Part shown: piece by piece, positions 7,512-13,461 of the stretch
Layout: each line of letters starts with the position of its first letter
Position numbering within the stretch: position 1 is the stretch's first letter
Assembly (NCBI RefSeq): GCF_032595355.1
Contig: NZ_JASMWN010000021.1
Span: forward strand, 1-64,000
DNA: 64,000 nucleotides
Direction of reading: 5' to 3'
DNA from: Sedimentitalea todarodis
Lineage (GTDB): Bacteria; Pseudomonadota; Alphaproteobacteria; Rhodobacterales; Rhodobacteraceae
The notes under the pieces: generated by a model
Seen by the model: the letters and a program-made list of their open reading frames with translations, nothing else
Database searches by the model: none
Told to the model about the DNA's origin: nothing
Made by a program: the position numbers and the translations under genes

Positions 7512-8711
7512 ATGGGCGTTGTAGAAGTTCTGGATCCGGTACAGCCGACGCGGGCTGGTGGCTGGAAAGTGGATGTGAGCCGGGGTGAGCGGAACGGGCG
7601 GGTGTCGTCCGAATGGTTCAACCGGCCCGATGACGAGCGGTATCTGTCGCTCGACGATCTCTGGGCCAATGTGAAGGGCCGGTCGGAACGCAGCCGCAGC
7701 CGGGTGGTACAGACGGCGGATATCCGGGTCGAGGCTGCGCGCGACAACCCCGAGCGGTTGCACCTGATGCTGCCGAAAGCGCATGAACCTGTTGCGCCGA
7801 CGCATTGGGCGTTTGGCCAACTTGCCAGTATCGTCGGCGCTCCGGCGTCCTATCTGCGGCAGTTGCCCGCGCCGCTGGCGGGGATCAATCTGCAGTATGG
7901 CCTGACCAATCATCGCGCCGAGCAGGTGAAGACCTTCGAGACGGAAGACGGCCGCACGGAACTGCGCGCCGTGACCGGCCCCGACTATGGCCGCATCCAC
8001 GATTTCGAGCTGGTCGAGGCGGTGCAGCGCATCGCGGGCAATGGCACCGGCGACACGCGCTGGAAGGTGCCAGGCGTGCTCGATTGGTCGACCGGGGTCT
8101 ACAACCCCGATGTCGAGATTAGCCGCGACACGACCACGCTCTATGCCTCGGACCGCGACGTCTTCCTGTTCCTGGTCGACGATCGCAACCCGATCGAAGC
8201 CGGCAAGCTGCCTGACGGCTCCCCCGATCTCTACTTCCGGGGCTTCTACTGCTGGAACTCCGAAGTTGGTGCCAAGACCCTCGGCATGGCGAGCTTCTAC
8301 CTGCGGGCGGTGTGTCAAAACAGGAATCTGTGGGGCGTCGAGGATTTTCAGGAGATCCGCATCCGCCATTCGAAATACGCCGCCTCGCGCTTTGCCCATG
8401 AGGCGGCCCCGGCGCTGACGCGCTTCGCCAATTCCTCGCCGCAGGGGTTCGTGAACGGCATCAAGGCCGCGCGGCAGCAGATCGTGGCGCGCAGCGATGA
8501 TGATCGCGCGGATTTCCTGCGCAAGCGGGGCTTCTCGAAGGCGGAGTCCGGCAAGATCATCGAGAAAGTGCTGATGGAAGAGGGCCGCCCGCCGGAGTCG
8601 ATCTTCGACTTTGTGCAGGGCATCACGCGGCTTGCGCGCGACAAGACCCAGCAGGACGCACGCCTCGACATGGAAGGGCGCGCCAAGAAGCTCCTCGACC
8701 GGGTCGGCTGA
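7512..8711 (+). CDS. DUF932 phage/plasmid-like protein
   Basis: 399 residues. Recognised as DUF932 (TIGR03299-like) from its overall order: SLDDLWANVKGRSERS near residue 45, later YASDRDVFLFLVDD, LYFRGFYCWNSEVGAKTLGMASFYLRAVC and the C-terminal helical part ending AKKLLDRVG. The function is not established. The family is common next to radC, ssb and methylase/helicase genes on plasmids and phages and is suspected to act on DNA. The second of two close ATGs is chosen because GGAG would be only two bases from the first. It is followed by a strong hairpin. Confidence 0.85.
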   Translation: MGVVEVLDPVQPTRAGGWKVDVSRGERNGRVSSEWFNRPDDERYLSLDDLWANVKGRSERSRSRVVQTADIRVEAARDNPERLHLMLPKAHEPVAPTHWAFGQLASIVGAPASYLRQLPAPLAGINLQYGLTNHRAEQVKTFETEDGRTELRAVTGPDYGRIHDFELVEAVQRIAGNGTGDTRWKVPGVLDWSTGVYNPDVEISRDTTTLYASDRDVFLFLVDDRNPIEAGKLPDGSPDLYFRGFYCWNSEVGAKTLGMASFYLRAVCQNRNLWGVEDFQEIRIRHSKYAASRFAHEAAPALTRFANSSPQGFVNGIKAARQQIVARSDDDRADFLRKRGFSKAESGKIIEKVLMEEGRPPESIFDFVQGITRLARDKTQQDARLDMEGRAKKLLDRVG

Positions 8712-8723
8712 CCAAGCACCCAT

Positions 8724-8756
8724 GCAGCGATCGCCCGACACCGGGGCGGTCGCTGC
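8724..8756 (+). terminator. Hairpin after the DUF932 gene
   Basis: Long stem starting GCAGCG at 8724 and ending CGCTGC at 8756, continuing inwards through a T.G wobble and CGCC/GGCG, 12 bases after the stop. Downstream sequence is only mildly T-rich. Confidence 0.55.
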
Positions 8757-8772
8757 AGCTATTTCTCAACAT

Positions 8773-8818
8773 GCACGCCGTTGGCTTTGCCCCGAAAGGG
8801 CAGGGGGCGTCGGTGTGC
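8773..8818 (+). promoter_or_regulatory. Nested stem-loop before radC (distant family 1 member)
   Basis: Outer arms GCACGCCG (8773-8780) and CGGTGTGC (8811-8818), with an inner hairpin TGCCCC-GAAA-GGGCA. The plan matches family 1, but the linker reads TTGG instead of TGAG and the loop is GAAA. It lies 20 bases before the radC start. Assignment to the family is tentative. Confidence 0.35.
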
Positions 8819-8838
8819 GCATTTCAGCGAGAACTCCC

Positions 8839-9279
8839 ATGACCCCCCAGGAAGAAACCGTCATCCTTGAGGCCCGCGACATCCTTGGCCGCTATCTCAG
8901 CCAGAACCCGGTGATCGGGAGCTGGAAAGCGCTGATGGATTATTGCGCGCTGACCGTGCGTGGGCCGATCGAGCGATTCCATGTCCTCTATCTCGACCGC
9001 AAGAACCGCATCATCGCCGATGAGCTTCTCTCGATCGGCACGGTCGATCACGTCCCGGTCTATCCGCGCGAGGTGATCAAGCGGGCACTGATGCTGAACG
9101 CCAGCGCCCTGATCCTGATCCACAACCACCCGTCGGGCGATCCCACGCCGTCTGAGGCCGATCTCAGCATGACCAAGGAGATCCAGAAGGGCTGCAAGTA
9201 TCTTGGCCTGACGCTGCACGACCACATCATCGTCGGGGCCGGGACGGAGCTGAGCCTGCGGGCCCTCGGCAAGCTCTGA
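8839..9279 (+). CDS. radC: RadC-family JAB/MPN domain protein, short plasmid form
   Basis: 146 residues, the MPN/JAMM half only. The metal-binding motif HNHPSGDPTPSEAD is complete, with an upstream Glu in RNRIIADELLSIG as catalytic partner. The N-terminal helix-hairpin-helix region of chromosomal RadC (about 220 residues in total) is missing, as in other mobile-element RadC proteins. The family was once linked to repair, but that role is not supported. On mobile elements it travels with anti-restriction and DNA-modifying genes. The start is the ATG after the leader hairpin. A longer frame from 8611 overlaps DUF932 and is rejected. Confidence 0.9.
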   Translation: MTPQEETVILEARDILGRYLSQNPVIGSWKALMDYCALTVRGPIERFHVLYLDRKNRIIADELLSIGTVDHVPVYPREVIKRALMLNASALILIHNHPSGDPTPSEADLSMTKEIQKGCKYLGLTLHDHIIVGAGTELSLRALGKL

Positions 9280-9299
9280 TCGTGGCACCAGACCTGCTG

Positions 9300-9329
9300 C
9301 CGTCGCCCCTTCGAGGAAGAGGGCGGCGG
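9300..9329 (+). terminator. Rho-independent-like terminator after radC
   Basis: Stem CCGTCGCCC / GGGCGGCGG, 20 bases after the stop, followed by the T-rich tail TTTGGTCTTT. The best terminator in this module on sequence grounds. Confidence 0.65.
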
Positions 9330-9339
9330 TTTGGTCTTT

Positions 9340-9380
9340 GACGGATGAGGCGGGGAGAGAGGCTTCCCGCGCCGTTGGAG
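9340..9380 (+). promoter_or_regulatory. Nested stem-loop leader, family 1, copy D (before 9389 gene)
   Basis: Outer arms GACGG (9340-9344) and CCGTT (9372-9376) with an ATGAG linker. The inner hairpin is GCGGGGA-GAGAGGC-TTCCCGC. GGAG follows at 9377-9380. It begins directly at the end of the radC terminator tail, so the element sits at or near the 5' end of the next transcript. Confidence 0.5.
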
Positions 9381-9388
9381 ATATTGCC

Positions 9389-9907
9389 ATGTTTGACCTT
9401 CCCCTGCCGATCCAACCGAGCGCGCGCCTGATGGGTCCTGTCCCAAATGGCCCGACTGTCGCTTCTGATCCCAGCCTGCCTTTCGCGCTGACGCGGATGC
9501 ACCGGACGCCGACAGCCCTGATGTCGGGCACCGCTGCCCCCGTGGTCGTTGAGCGTTTTGCGACCTTGGCTGATGCCATGCAGGGGACGTTTGAGCTTGC
9601 CGAGGACAACGGCCCCGATGCAGCGCCGCAGCTTCTGGCCATCCTTGATTGCGACCAGCGCCTGGTTCTTGCCGGGGCCGCCAGTCATGGCGCTGTGGCT
9701 TGGTGCCACCCTGTCGCCAATGCTCTTGAGGCGCGGGCCGTCGTGACCGAGGCGGTTCAACTTCGCGCCCAGGCTGGCCGTGCCATTGACTGGCACGAGC
9801 CTGAATTGGCGCAGCGGCTGCGTCACCGTGCCGATCTGCTGGATGCCCGTCTTGTCGACCCGCTCTGGCGCGCCTTTGTCGCCCGGGCGCTGCAGCTCGC
9901 GGCGTGA
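9389..9907 (+). CDS. Conserved hypothetical protein of the accessory module
   Basis: 172 residues beginning MFDLPLPIQPSARLMG. No domain recognised. The N-terminal third is proline-rich and extended; the C-terminal half is helical (ALEARAVVTEAVQLRAQAGR, ELAQRLRHRADLLDARLVD). The ATG follows GGAG by 8 bases. A TTG start at 9338 in the same frame would place the leader hairpin inside the gene and is rejected. Confidence 0.65.
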   Translation: MFDLPLPIQPSARLMGPVPNGPTVASDPSLPFALTRMHRTPTALMSGTAAPVVVERFATLADAMQGTFELAEDNGPDAAPQLLAILDCDQRLVLAGAASHGAVAWCHPVANALEARAVVTEAVQLRAQAGRAIDWHEPELAQRLRHRADLLDARLVDPLWRAFVARALQLAA

Positions 9908-10010
9908 CGCCCGAGAGACAGAGGAGGGATGGGAAGGGTTTGAGCCTTCGGGGGGCAGAGGAGTGCGCCACCCGGGGGGTCTGACCTGTCCTCACCGAAC
10001 GGAGATATCC

Positions 10011-10502
10011 ATGACCCAGACTGAACCCACTCTGGCCGCACCGCTGCGGCCTTCCACCGTCGATTTCGGGGCGATCCTTGCCGCACATGCCGAACGCACC
10101 GCCCGGACCCTCGCCCTGCGCCCGGGCAACAAGGACCGCCTGTTCGATGGCCTCATGGCCGCCGGCATCACCCATGTCACCGTGACCTTCGACGGTGCTG
10201 GTGACAGCGGCCAGATCGAAAGCATCGGCGCCTGGGCGGGTGAGACGGCTGTCGACTTCCCCGCGACTGAAATCCCCTATGCCGCGCTGACGTGGGATGA
10301 TCCCGAGGTCGAGATGCGCAGCCTATCACTGGAGGATGTTGTCGAGCAGCTCACCTACGACTTCCTCTCCGATACCCATGGCGGTTGGGAAAACAACGAC
10401 GGCGCTTACGGCGAGTTCTGCTTCGACGCCGCGGCCCGCTGCATCCATCTCGAGTTCAACGAGCGCTTCACCTCGTCCGAGCTCACCACCCACGACTTCT
10501 GA
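10011..10502 (+). CDS. DUF6878-type hypothetical protein
   Basis: 163 residues. Recognised by its order FDGLMAAGITHVTVTFDGAG, EIPYAALTWDDPEV, HGGWENNDGAYGEFCFDAA and a C-terminal ERFTSSELTTHDF, which I associate with DUF6878 of plasmid modules. Function unknown. The GGAG site is 6 bases before the ATG. The stretch before it (9930-10000) holds a TTTGAG linker and foldable G/C blocks with loop GAGGAG, a possible weak family 1 leader. Next gene follows after 10 bases. Confidence 0.75.
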   Translation: MTQTEPTLAAPLRPSTVDFGAILAAHAERTARTLALRPGNKDRLFDGLMAAGITHVTVTFDGAGDSGQIESIGAWAGETAVDFPATEIPYAALTWDDPEVEMRSLSLEDVVEQLTYDFLSDTHGGWENNDGAYGEFCFDAAARCIHLEFNERFTSSELTTHDF

Positions 10503-10512
10503 GGGGGCTGCG

Positions 10513-10890
10513 ATGGCACATCCTTATCACCACGCCCTCTCCTCGGTGAAGAAATGGGGCGGAACTGTCGATGATTTCATCTCGGTGCATGCCTGGTTCG
10601 ACCAAAGCAAGGAGATCACCGCCGATTTTCGGCACCGGGCCCTGCGGCACCATGCCGAGGGCATATTCATGGCCGAGACGATCTTCGACTCGACCCTCAC
10701 CCTCTCGACCGGGCGCATCATTCCGACCCGCTGGGTCGGCGAGCAGCATGTCAAGGAAGACCTCGGCTTCATCCCAAGCTTCGCCGACTGGGTGAAGGCC
10801 ATCCGGCCCGAACCCTGGATGGGCCGGTCCGAGCGGATTGAGGCGCAGGTCGATCCGCATCTCGCCTCGCCCGTGGTCGAGGTCAGCTGA
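10513..10890 (+). CDS. DUF6915-type hypothetical protein
   Basis: 125 residues. Begins MAHPYHHALSSVKKWGG and continues HAWFDQSKEITADFRHRALRHHAEGIFMAE, then PTRWVGEQHVKEDLG and RPEPWMG. This is the DUF6915 pattern as I remember it. The clustered histidines in the HRALRHHAEG helix could bind metal, but this is a guess. It lies 10 bases after the previous stop and 1 base before the next start, so the three genes from 10011 to 11089 form an operon. Confidence 0.75.
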   Translation: MAHPYHHALSSVKKWGGTVDDFISVHAWFDQSKEITADFRHRALRHHAEGIFMAETIFDSTLTLSTGRIIPTRWVGEQHVKEDLGFIPSFADWVKAIRPEPWMGRSERIEAQVDPHLASPVVEVS

Positions 10891-10891
10891 T

Positions 10892-11089
10892 ATGACTGAT
10901 CCCGCATACTTGCGCCTCGGTCTGCCGCCGACGGCATCGCCTCAGACAGTTCTGCGCGCGGCGGTCCGGGCACTGCACCCCGACACCCGCGCCGTGCGCA
11001 GCTTCCGGACGGCGCGCAAGCGCTTCTACCGGCAGATGCTCTGTGCGCATGCCGCGCGGCAGGCATCGGGTGACAATCCGGCCGGCTGA
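10892..11089 (+). CDS. Very small J-domain-like protein (HPD motif)
   Basis: 65 residues. The sequence YLRLGLPPTASPQTVLRAA followed by VRALHPDTRA matches J-domain helix I, the start of helix II and the HPD loop that stimulates DnaK ATPase. A basic stretch RTARKRFYRQML then fits helix III. A full J-domain is about 70 residues, so this would be a free-standing J-domain with little else. The family assignment rests on this motif alone. It ends an operon closed by a hairpin at 11122-11142. Confidence 0.55.
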   Translation: MTDPAYLRLGLPPTASPQTVLRAAVRALHPDTRAVRSFRTARKRFYRQMLCAHAARQASGDNPAG

Positions 11090-11121
11090 TCGCTTCCAAC
11101 CAACCCTTCATCCCAATCCAG

Positions 11122-11142
11122 CGCCCGGCCCCAAGGCCCGGG
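11122..11142 (+). terminator. Hairpin with T-rich tail after the 10011-11089 operon
   Basis: Arms CCCGGCC and GGCCCGGG around a CCAA loop with one bulge, followed by TTTCTC. It lies 32 bases after the stop and just before the next ribosome site, so it could also act as an attenuator. Confidence 0.5.
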
Positions 11143-11165
11143 TTTCTCAATCTCAGGAGGTCCCC

Positions 11166-11585
11166 ATGGCGGATTACTTCACCCATTTCTCTTGCCTGCT
11201 CGACGTCGGCACCCCCGACAAGGCCGCCCGCGCGCTCGCGCTGTTTCATGACCTGCGTGCCGCGGATCAGGACGCCGATGACCCGGAGGTCTCGGGCTTC
11301 ACTCTTGAGCGCCAGGACGCGCCCGAGGGCAGCACGCTCTGGATCCATGACGACGAGCACGGCGATGTCGAGGCGGTTATCCGCTTCGTGCTGCGCCTTG
11401 CAGAAGACCTCGACCTCACCGGCCTCTGGGGGTTCCAGTACGCGCTGACCTGTTCCCGGCCTCGCCTCGACGCCTTCGGCGGCGGTGCGCATATCATCGA
11501 TCTCGGTGCCCGCAAATCCATCGGCTGGACCAGCACGCAAGAATGGCTGGCCGCCGCGCTGAACGGGGTGGATTTCGATGCCTGA
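11166..11585 (+). CDS. Conserved hypothetical protein
   Basis: 139 residues from an ATG with AGGAGG 5 bases upstream. Acidic, soluble, with ESTxWIHDDEHGDVEAV-like centre (GSTLWIHDDEHGDVEAVIRF) and a C-terminus GWTSTQEWLAAALNG. I recognise this type as a frequent neighbour of DUF6878/DUF6915 genes but know no function. Its end overlaps the next start by 8 bases, which implies translational coupling. Confidence 0.7.
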   Translation: MADYFTHFSCLLDVGTPDKAARALALFHDLRAADQDADDPEVSGFTLERQDAPEGSTLWIHDDEHGDVEAVIRFVLRLAEDLDLTGLWGFQYALTCSRPRLDAFGGGAHIIDLGARKSIGWTSTQEWLAAALNGVDFDA

Positions 11586-12222
11586 GGTCATCTGCACAAC
11601 AGTCTACCAGTTCCCTGAACTCTCCGACGTCGCCAAGGAAAAGGCGCGCAGCTGGTATCGCGAGCTTGGGCCTCACGACGATTGGTGGGAAGCGGTCTAC
11701 GAAGATTTCGAGCGCATCTGCGAGATCCTCGGCGTCCGGCTCAAAACCACGCCTGTGCGGCTAATGGGCGGCGGGACGCGGGCCAAACCCTGCATCTGGT
11801 TTTCAGGGTTCTGGAGCCAGGGGGATGGGGCCTGTTTTGAAGCATACCTCGGCCACGCCAAAGGCGCGACCGCGCGCATCCGGGACTACGCCCCGACGGA
11901 CGCGACGCTGCACGGCATCGCTGACCGCCTGCAGGCCGTCCAGCGGCGCAACTTCTACCAGCTCGCCGCCGAGGTCAGCCATCGGGGCCGCTACTACCAC
12001 GAATACTGCATGTCCGTGGACGTCACCCGCGACAGCCTGACCTGGCAGCCGCCCACCCAGGATGCCGAAGAGATCGTGACCGAGGCGCTGCGCGATCTCG
12101 CCCGCTGGCTCTACCGCCAGCTTCAGAGCGAATACGACCACCTTACCTCGAACGAGTCCGTAGAGGACGGCATCATCGCCAATGAATACACCTTCACCGC
12201 AGGGGGGCGGCGGTTCGCATGA
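11578..12222 (+). CDS. Conserved hypothetical protein (often labelled as antitoxin-like)
   Basis: 214 residues. Distinctive stretches are KARSWYRELGPHDDWWEAV near residue 23, then CIWFSGFWSQGDGACFEAY near residue 72 and YYHEYCMSVDV near residue 140. Similar proteins in phages and plasmids are sometimes labelled antitoxin of a stability system, but I see no toxin partner here and do not adopt that label. Translationally coupled to the preceding gene. Confidence 0.7.
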   Translation: MPEVICTTVYQFPELSDVAKEKARSWYRELGPHDDWWEAVYEDFERICEILGVRLKTTPVRLMGGGTRAKPCIWFSGFWSQGDGACFEAYLGHAKGATARIRDYAPTDATLHGIADRLQAVQRRNFYQLAAEVSHRGRYYHEYCMSVDVTRDSLTWQPPTQDAEEIVTEALRDLARWLYRQLQSEYDHLTSNESVEDGIIANEYTFTAGGRRFA

Positions 12223-12260
12223 CACATCGGAGGGCTCAACCCATCTCTTGCAGAATATCC

Positions 12261-12278
12261 AGAATGTATGTACATTCT
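12261..12278. promoter_or_regulatory. Palindromic operator of the toxin-antitoxin pair
   Basis: Perfect inverted repeat AGAATGTA-TG-TACATTCT, 22 bases upstream of the antitoxin start, with a half-like AGAATAT just before it (12252-12258). Its position fits autoregulation by the antitoxin, the rule in type II systems. Confidence 0.6.
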
Positions 12279-12299
12279 GCACAAATGGAGACCCCAATC

Positions 12300-12554
12300 A
12301 TGCATGAGCTTCCCGAGTTCAAGGCGGCCGACCTGACGCGGCACACAAGTGACCTGTTTGACGCGGCCATTCGCTCGCCGATCGCGATCACCAAGCATCG
12401 CAAGCCCAAGTTCGTGCTGATGAGCATGGAGCAGTACCAGCAGCTCGCGCGCGGCGCCACGCAGCAGGCTCACATGATCGACGAGATGCCCGAGGATCTC
12501 AAGGCGCTTATGATAGAAGGGCTCGAGCGGGACTTGACGCAGGCGGATGACTAA
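12300..12554 (+). CDS. Phd/YefM-type antitoxin
   Basis: 84 residues. Begins HELPEFKAADLTRHTSDLFDAA, continues PIAITKHRKPKFVLMSMEQYQQL, the Phd/YefM DNA-binding half, and ends in an acidic tail (GLERDLTQADD) suited to bind the toxin. The ATG at 12300 is chosen for its GGAG 11 bases upstream. A slightly earlier ATG at 12285 is possible. Overlaps the toxin start by 8 bases. Confidence 0.8.
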   Translation: MHELPEFKAADLTRHTSDLFDAAIRSPIAITKHRKPKFVLMSMEQYQQLARGATQQAHMIDEMPEDLKALMIEGLERDLTQADD

Positions 12555-12963
12555 GCCGAGCGCGGGAGGGGTTTTCCGCTATCCGTTCCTGTGGAAACGC
12601 GAACAGATGGCGGGCGAGACCGAGGGCCGCAAGACGCGACCTGTTTGTATCGCCGTCACTGTCGCCAAGTCCGATAGCGAGACCGTGGTGTTCATCCTGC
12701 CGATCACGACGCAGCCGCCTTTGCCCTCGCGCAAGTTTATCGAGGTGCCACAGATCGAGTCGCAGCGCGTGGGGTTAGAGACCCATGTCCGCAAATGGGT
12801 CATGCTGGACGAGATCAACACCGATATTCTGGAGCGGTCCTATGTCTGGGAGGACCGCACGCCCATCGGCACGTTCAGTTCCGTCTTCACATCCAAGATC
12901 CAGTCCAGCCTGATCGCGCTTGCCAGGTCGGGCGGGGCATCGGTTGTCGATCGGCTGAAGTAG
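12547..12963 (+). CDS. PemK/MazF-like toxin
   Basis: 138 residues. GGVFRYPFLWKREQ, EGRKTRPVCIAVTV and VVFILPITTQPP follow the order of PemK/MazF ribonucleases (loop, RPV strand, then the PIT/S strand). The C-terminus is longer than classical MazF (about 110). Such toxins cut mRNA at short motifs until neutralised. Coupled to the Phd-like antitoxin gene. The family link is by motif order, so moderate certainty. Confidence 0.65.
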   Translation: MTKPSAGGVFRYPFLWKREQMAGETEGRKTRPVCIAVTVAKSDSETVVFILPITTQPPLPSRKFIEVPQIESQRVGLETHVRKWVMLDEINTDILERSYVWEDRTPIGTFSSVFTSKIQSSLIALARSGGASVVDRLK

Positions 12964-12991
12964 TCTCGATCACCGCAGGGTCTGCCCAGCT

Positions 12992-13285
12992 TCACTTGTT
13001 CCCATCGATCCACTTCGACATCAGCCCCTTGTCGCGGAAACACTCATCCGGCACGGCGCGGCGCTTGATGCGGGCGAGGCGTTCGGCGAAGGCGACCTGC
13101 CTTGATGTCGGGCGGCTGTCCTGCGCGCCCGGGTTCATCTTGGCTTGTGCGTCGATCCAGGCACTCAAGGATCGCCGATCTTGCTGAACTACCCATGGCA
13201 GAAGCGTCTGGTTGCGCAGGGCTAGCGACCGCGCATAGGCAATCTGCTTTGGCGTCGCGGGCAGGGCGTAAGTGGTGCTTTCCAT
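12992..13285 (-). CDS. Small protein with two copies of a helical repeat
   Basis: 97 residues, on the opposite strand. Residues 10-45 (ATPKQIAYARSLALRNQ...SLSAWID) and 58-94 (PTSRQVAFAERLARIKR...LMSKWID) are two versions of one unit with the frame TPxQxxxAxxLA...SxWID. The start has a GGAG-type site. The unit occurs elsewhere in plasmid proteins, where it may bind nucleic acid, but this is not established. It separates the TA pair from the methylase/helicase leader. Confidence 0.65.
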   Translation of the reverse strand: MESTTYALPATPKQIAYARSLALRNQTLLPWVVQQDRRSLSAWIDAQAKMNPGAQDSRPTSRQVAFAERLARIKRRAVPDECFRDKGLMSKWIDGNK

Positions 13286-13394
13286 CGGGGATCTCCCTTC
13301 TTAGCTTGGCTCGTAAAATAGAACATAACAGGAACAAAAGCAAGCCGCCTGCGGAAATCATGGGCTTTGAGAGGAAGAGGATGGCCGGGGAAGG

Positions 13395-13454
13395 TCAGGC
13401 CTGAGGGTGCCCGAAAGAGGGTGTCCGGGCCTGATCCTGTCCCTCATTCCGGAG
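13395..13454 (+). promoter_or_regulatory. Nested stem-loop leader, family 1, copy F (before methylase/helicase gene)
   Basis: Outer arms TCAGGCC (13395-13401) and GGCCTGA (13428-13434), TGAG linker, inner hairpin GGTGCCC-GAAAGA-GGGTGTCC. GGAG lies at 13451-13454. The arm sequences differ fully from copies A, B and D while the plan TGAG + hairpin + closing arm + GGAG is kept. This speaks for conserved structure rather than recent duplication. Confidence 0.5.
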
Positions 13455-13461
13455 TTTCCCG

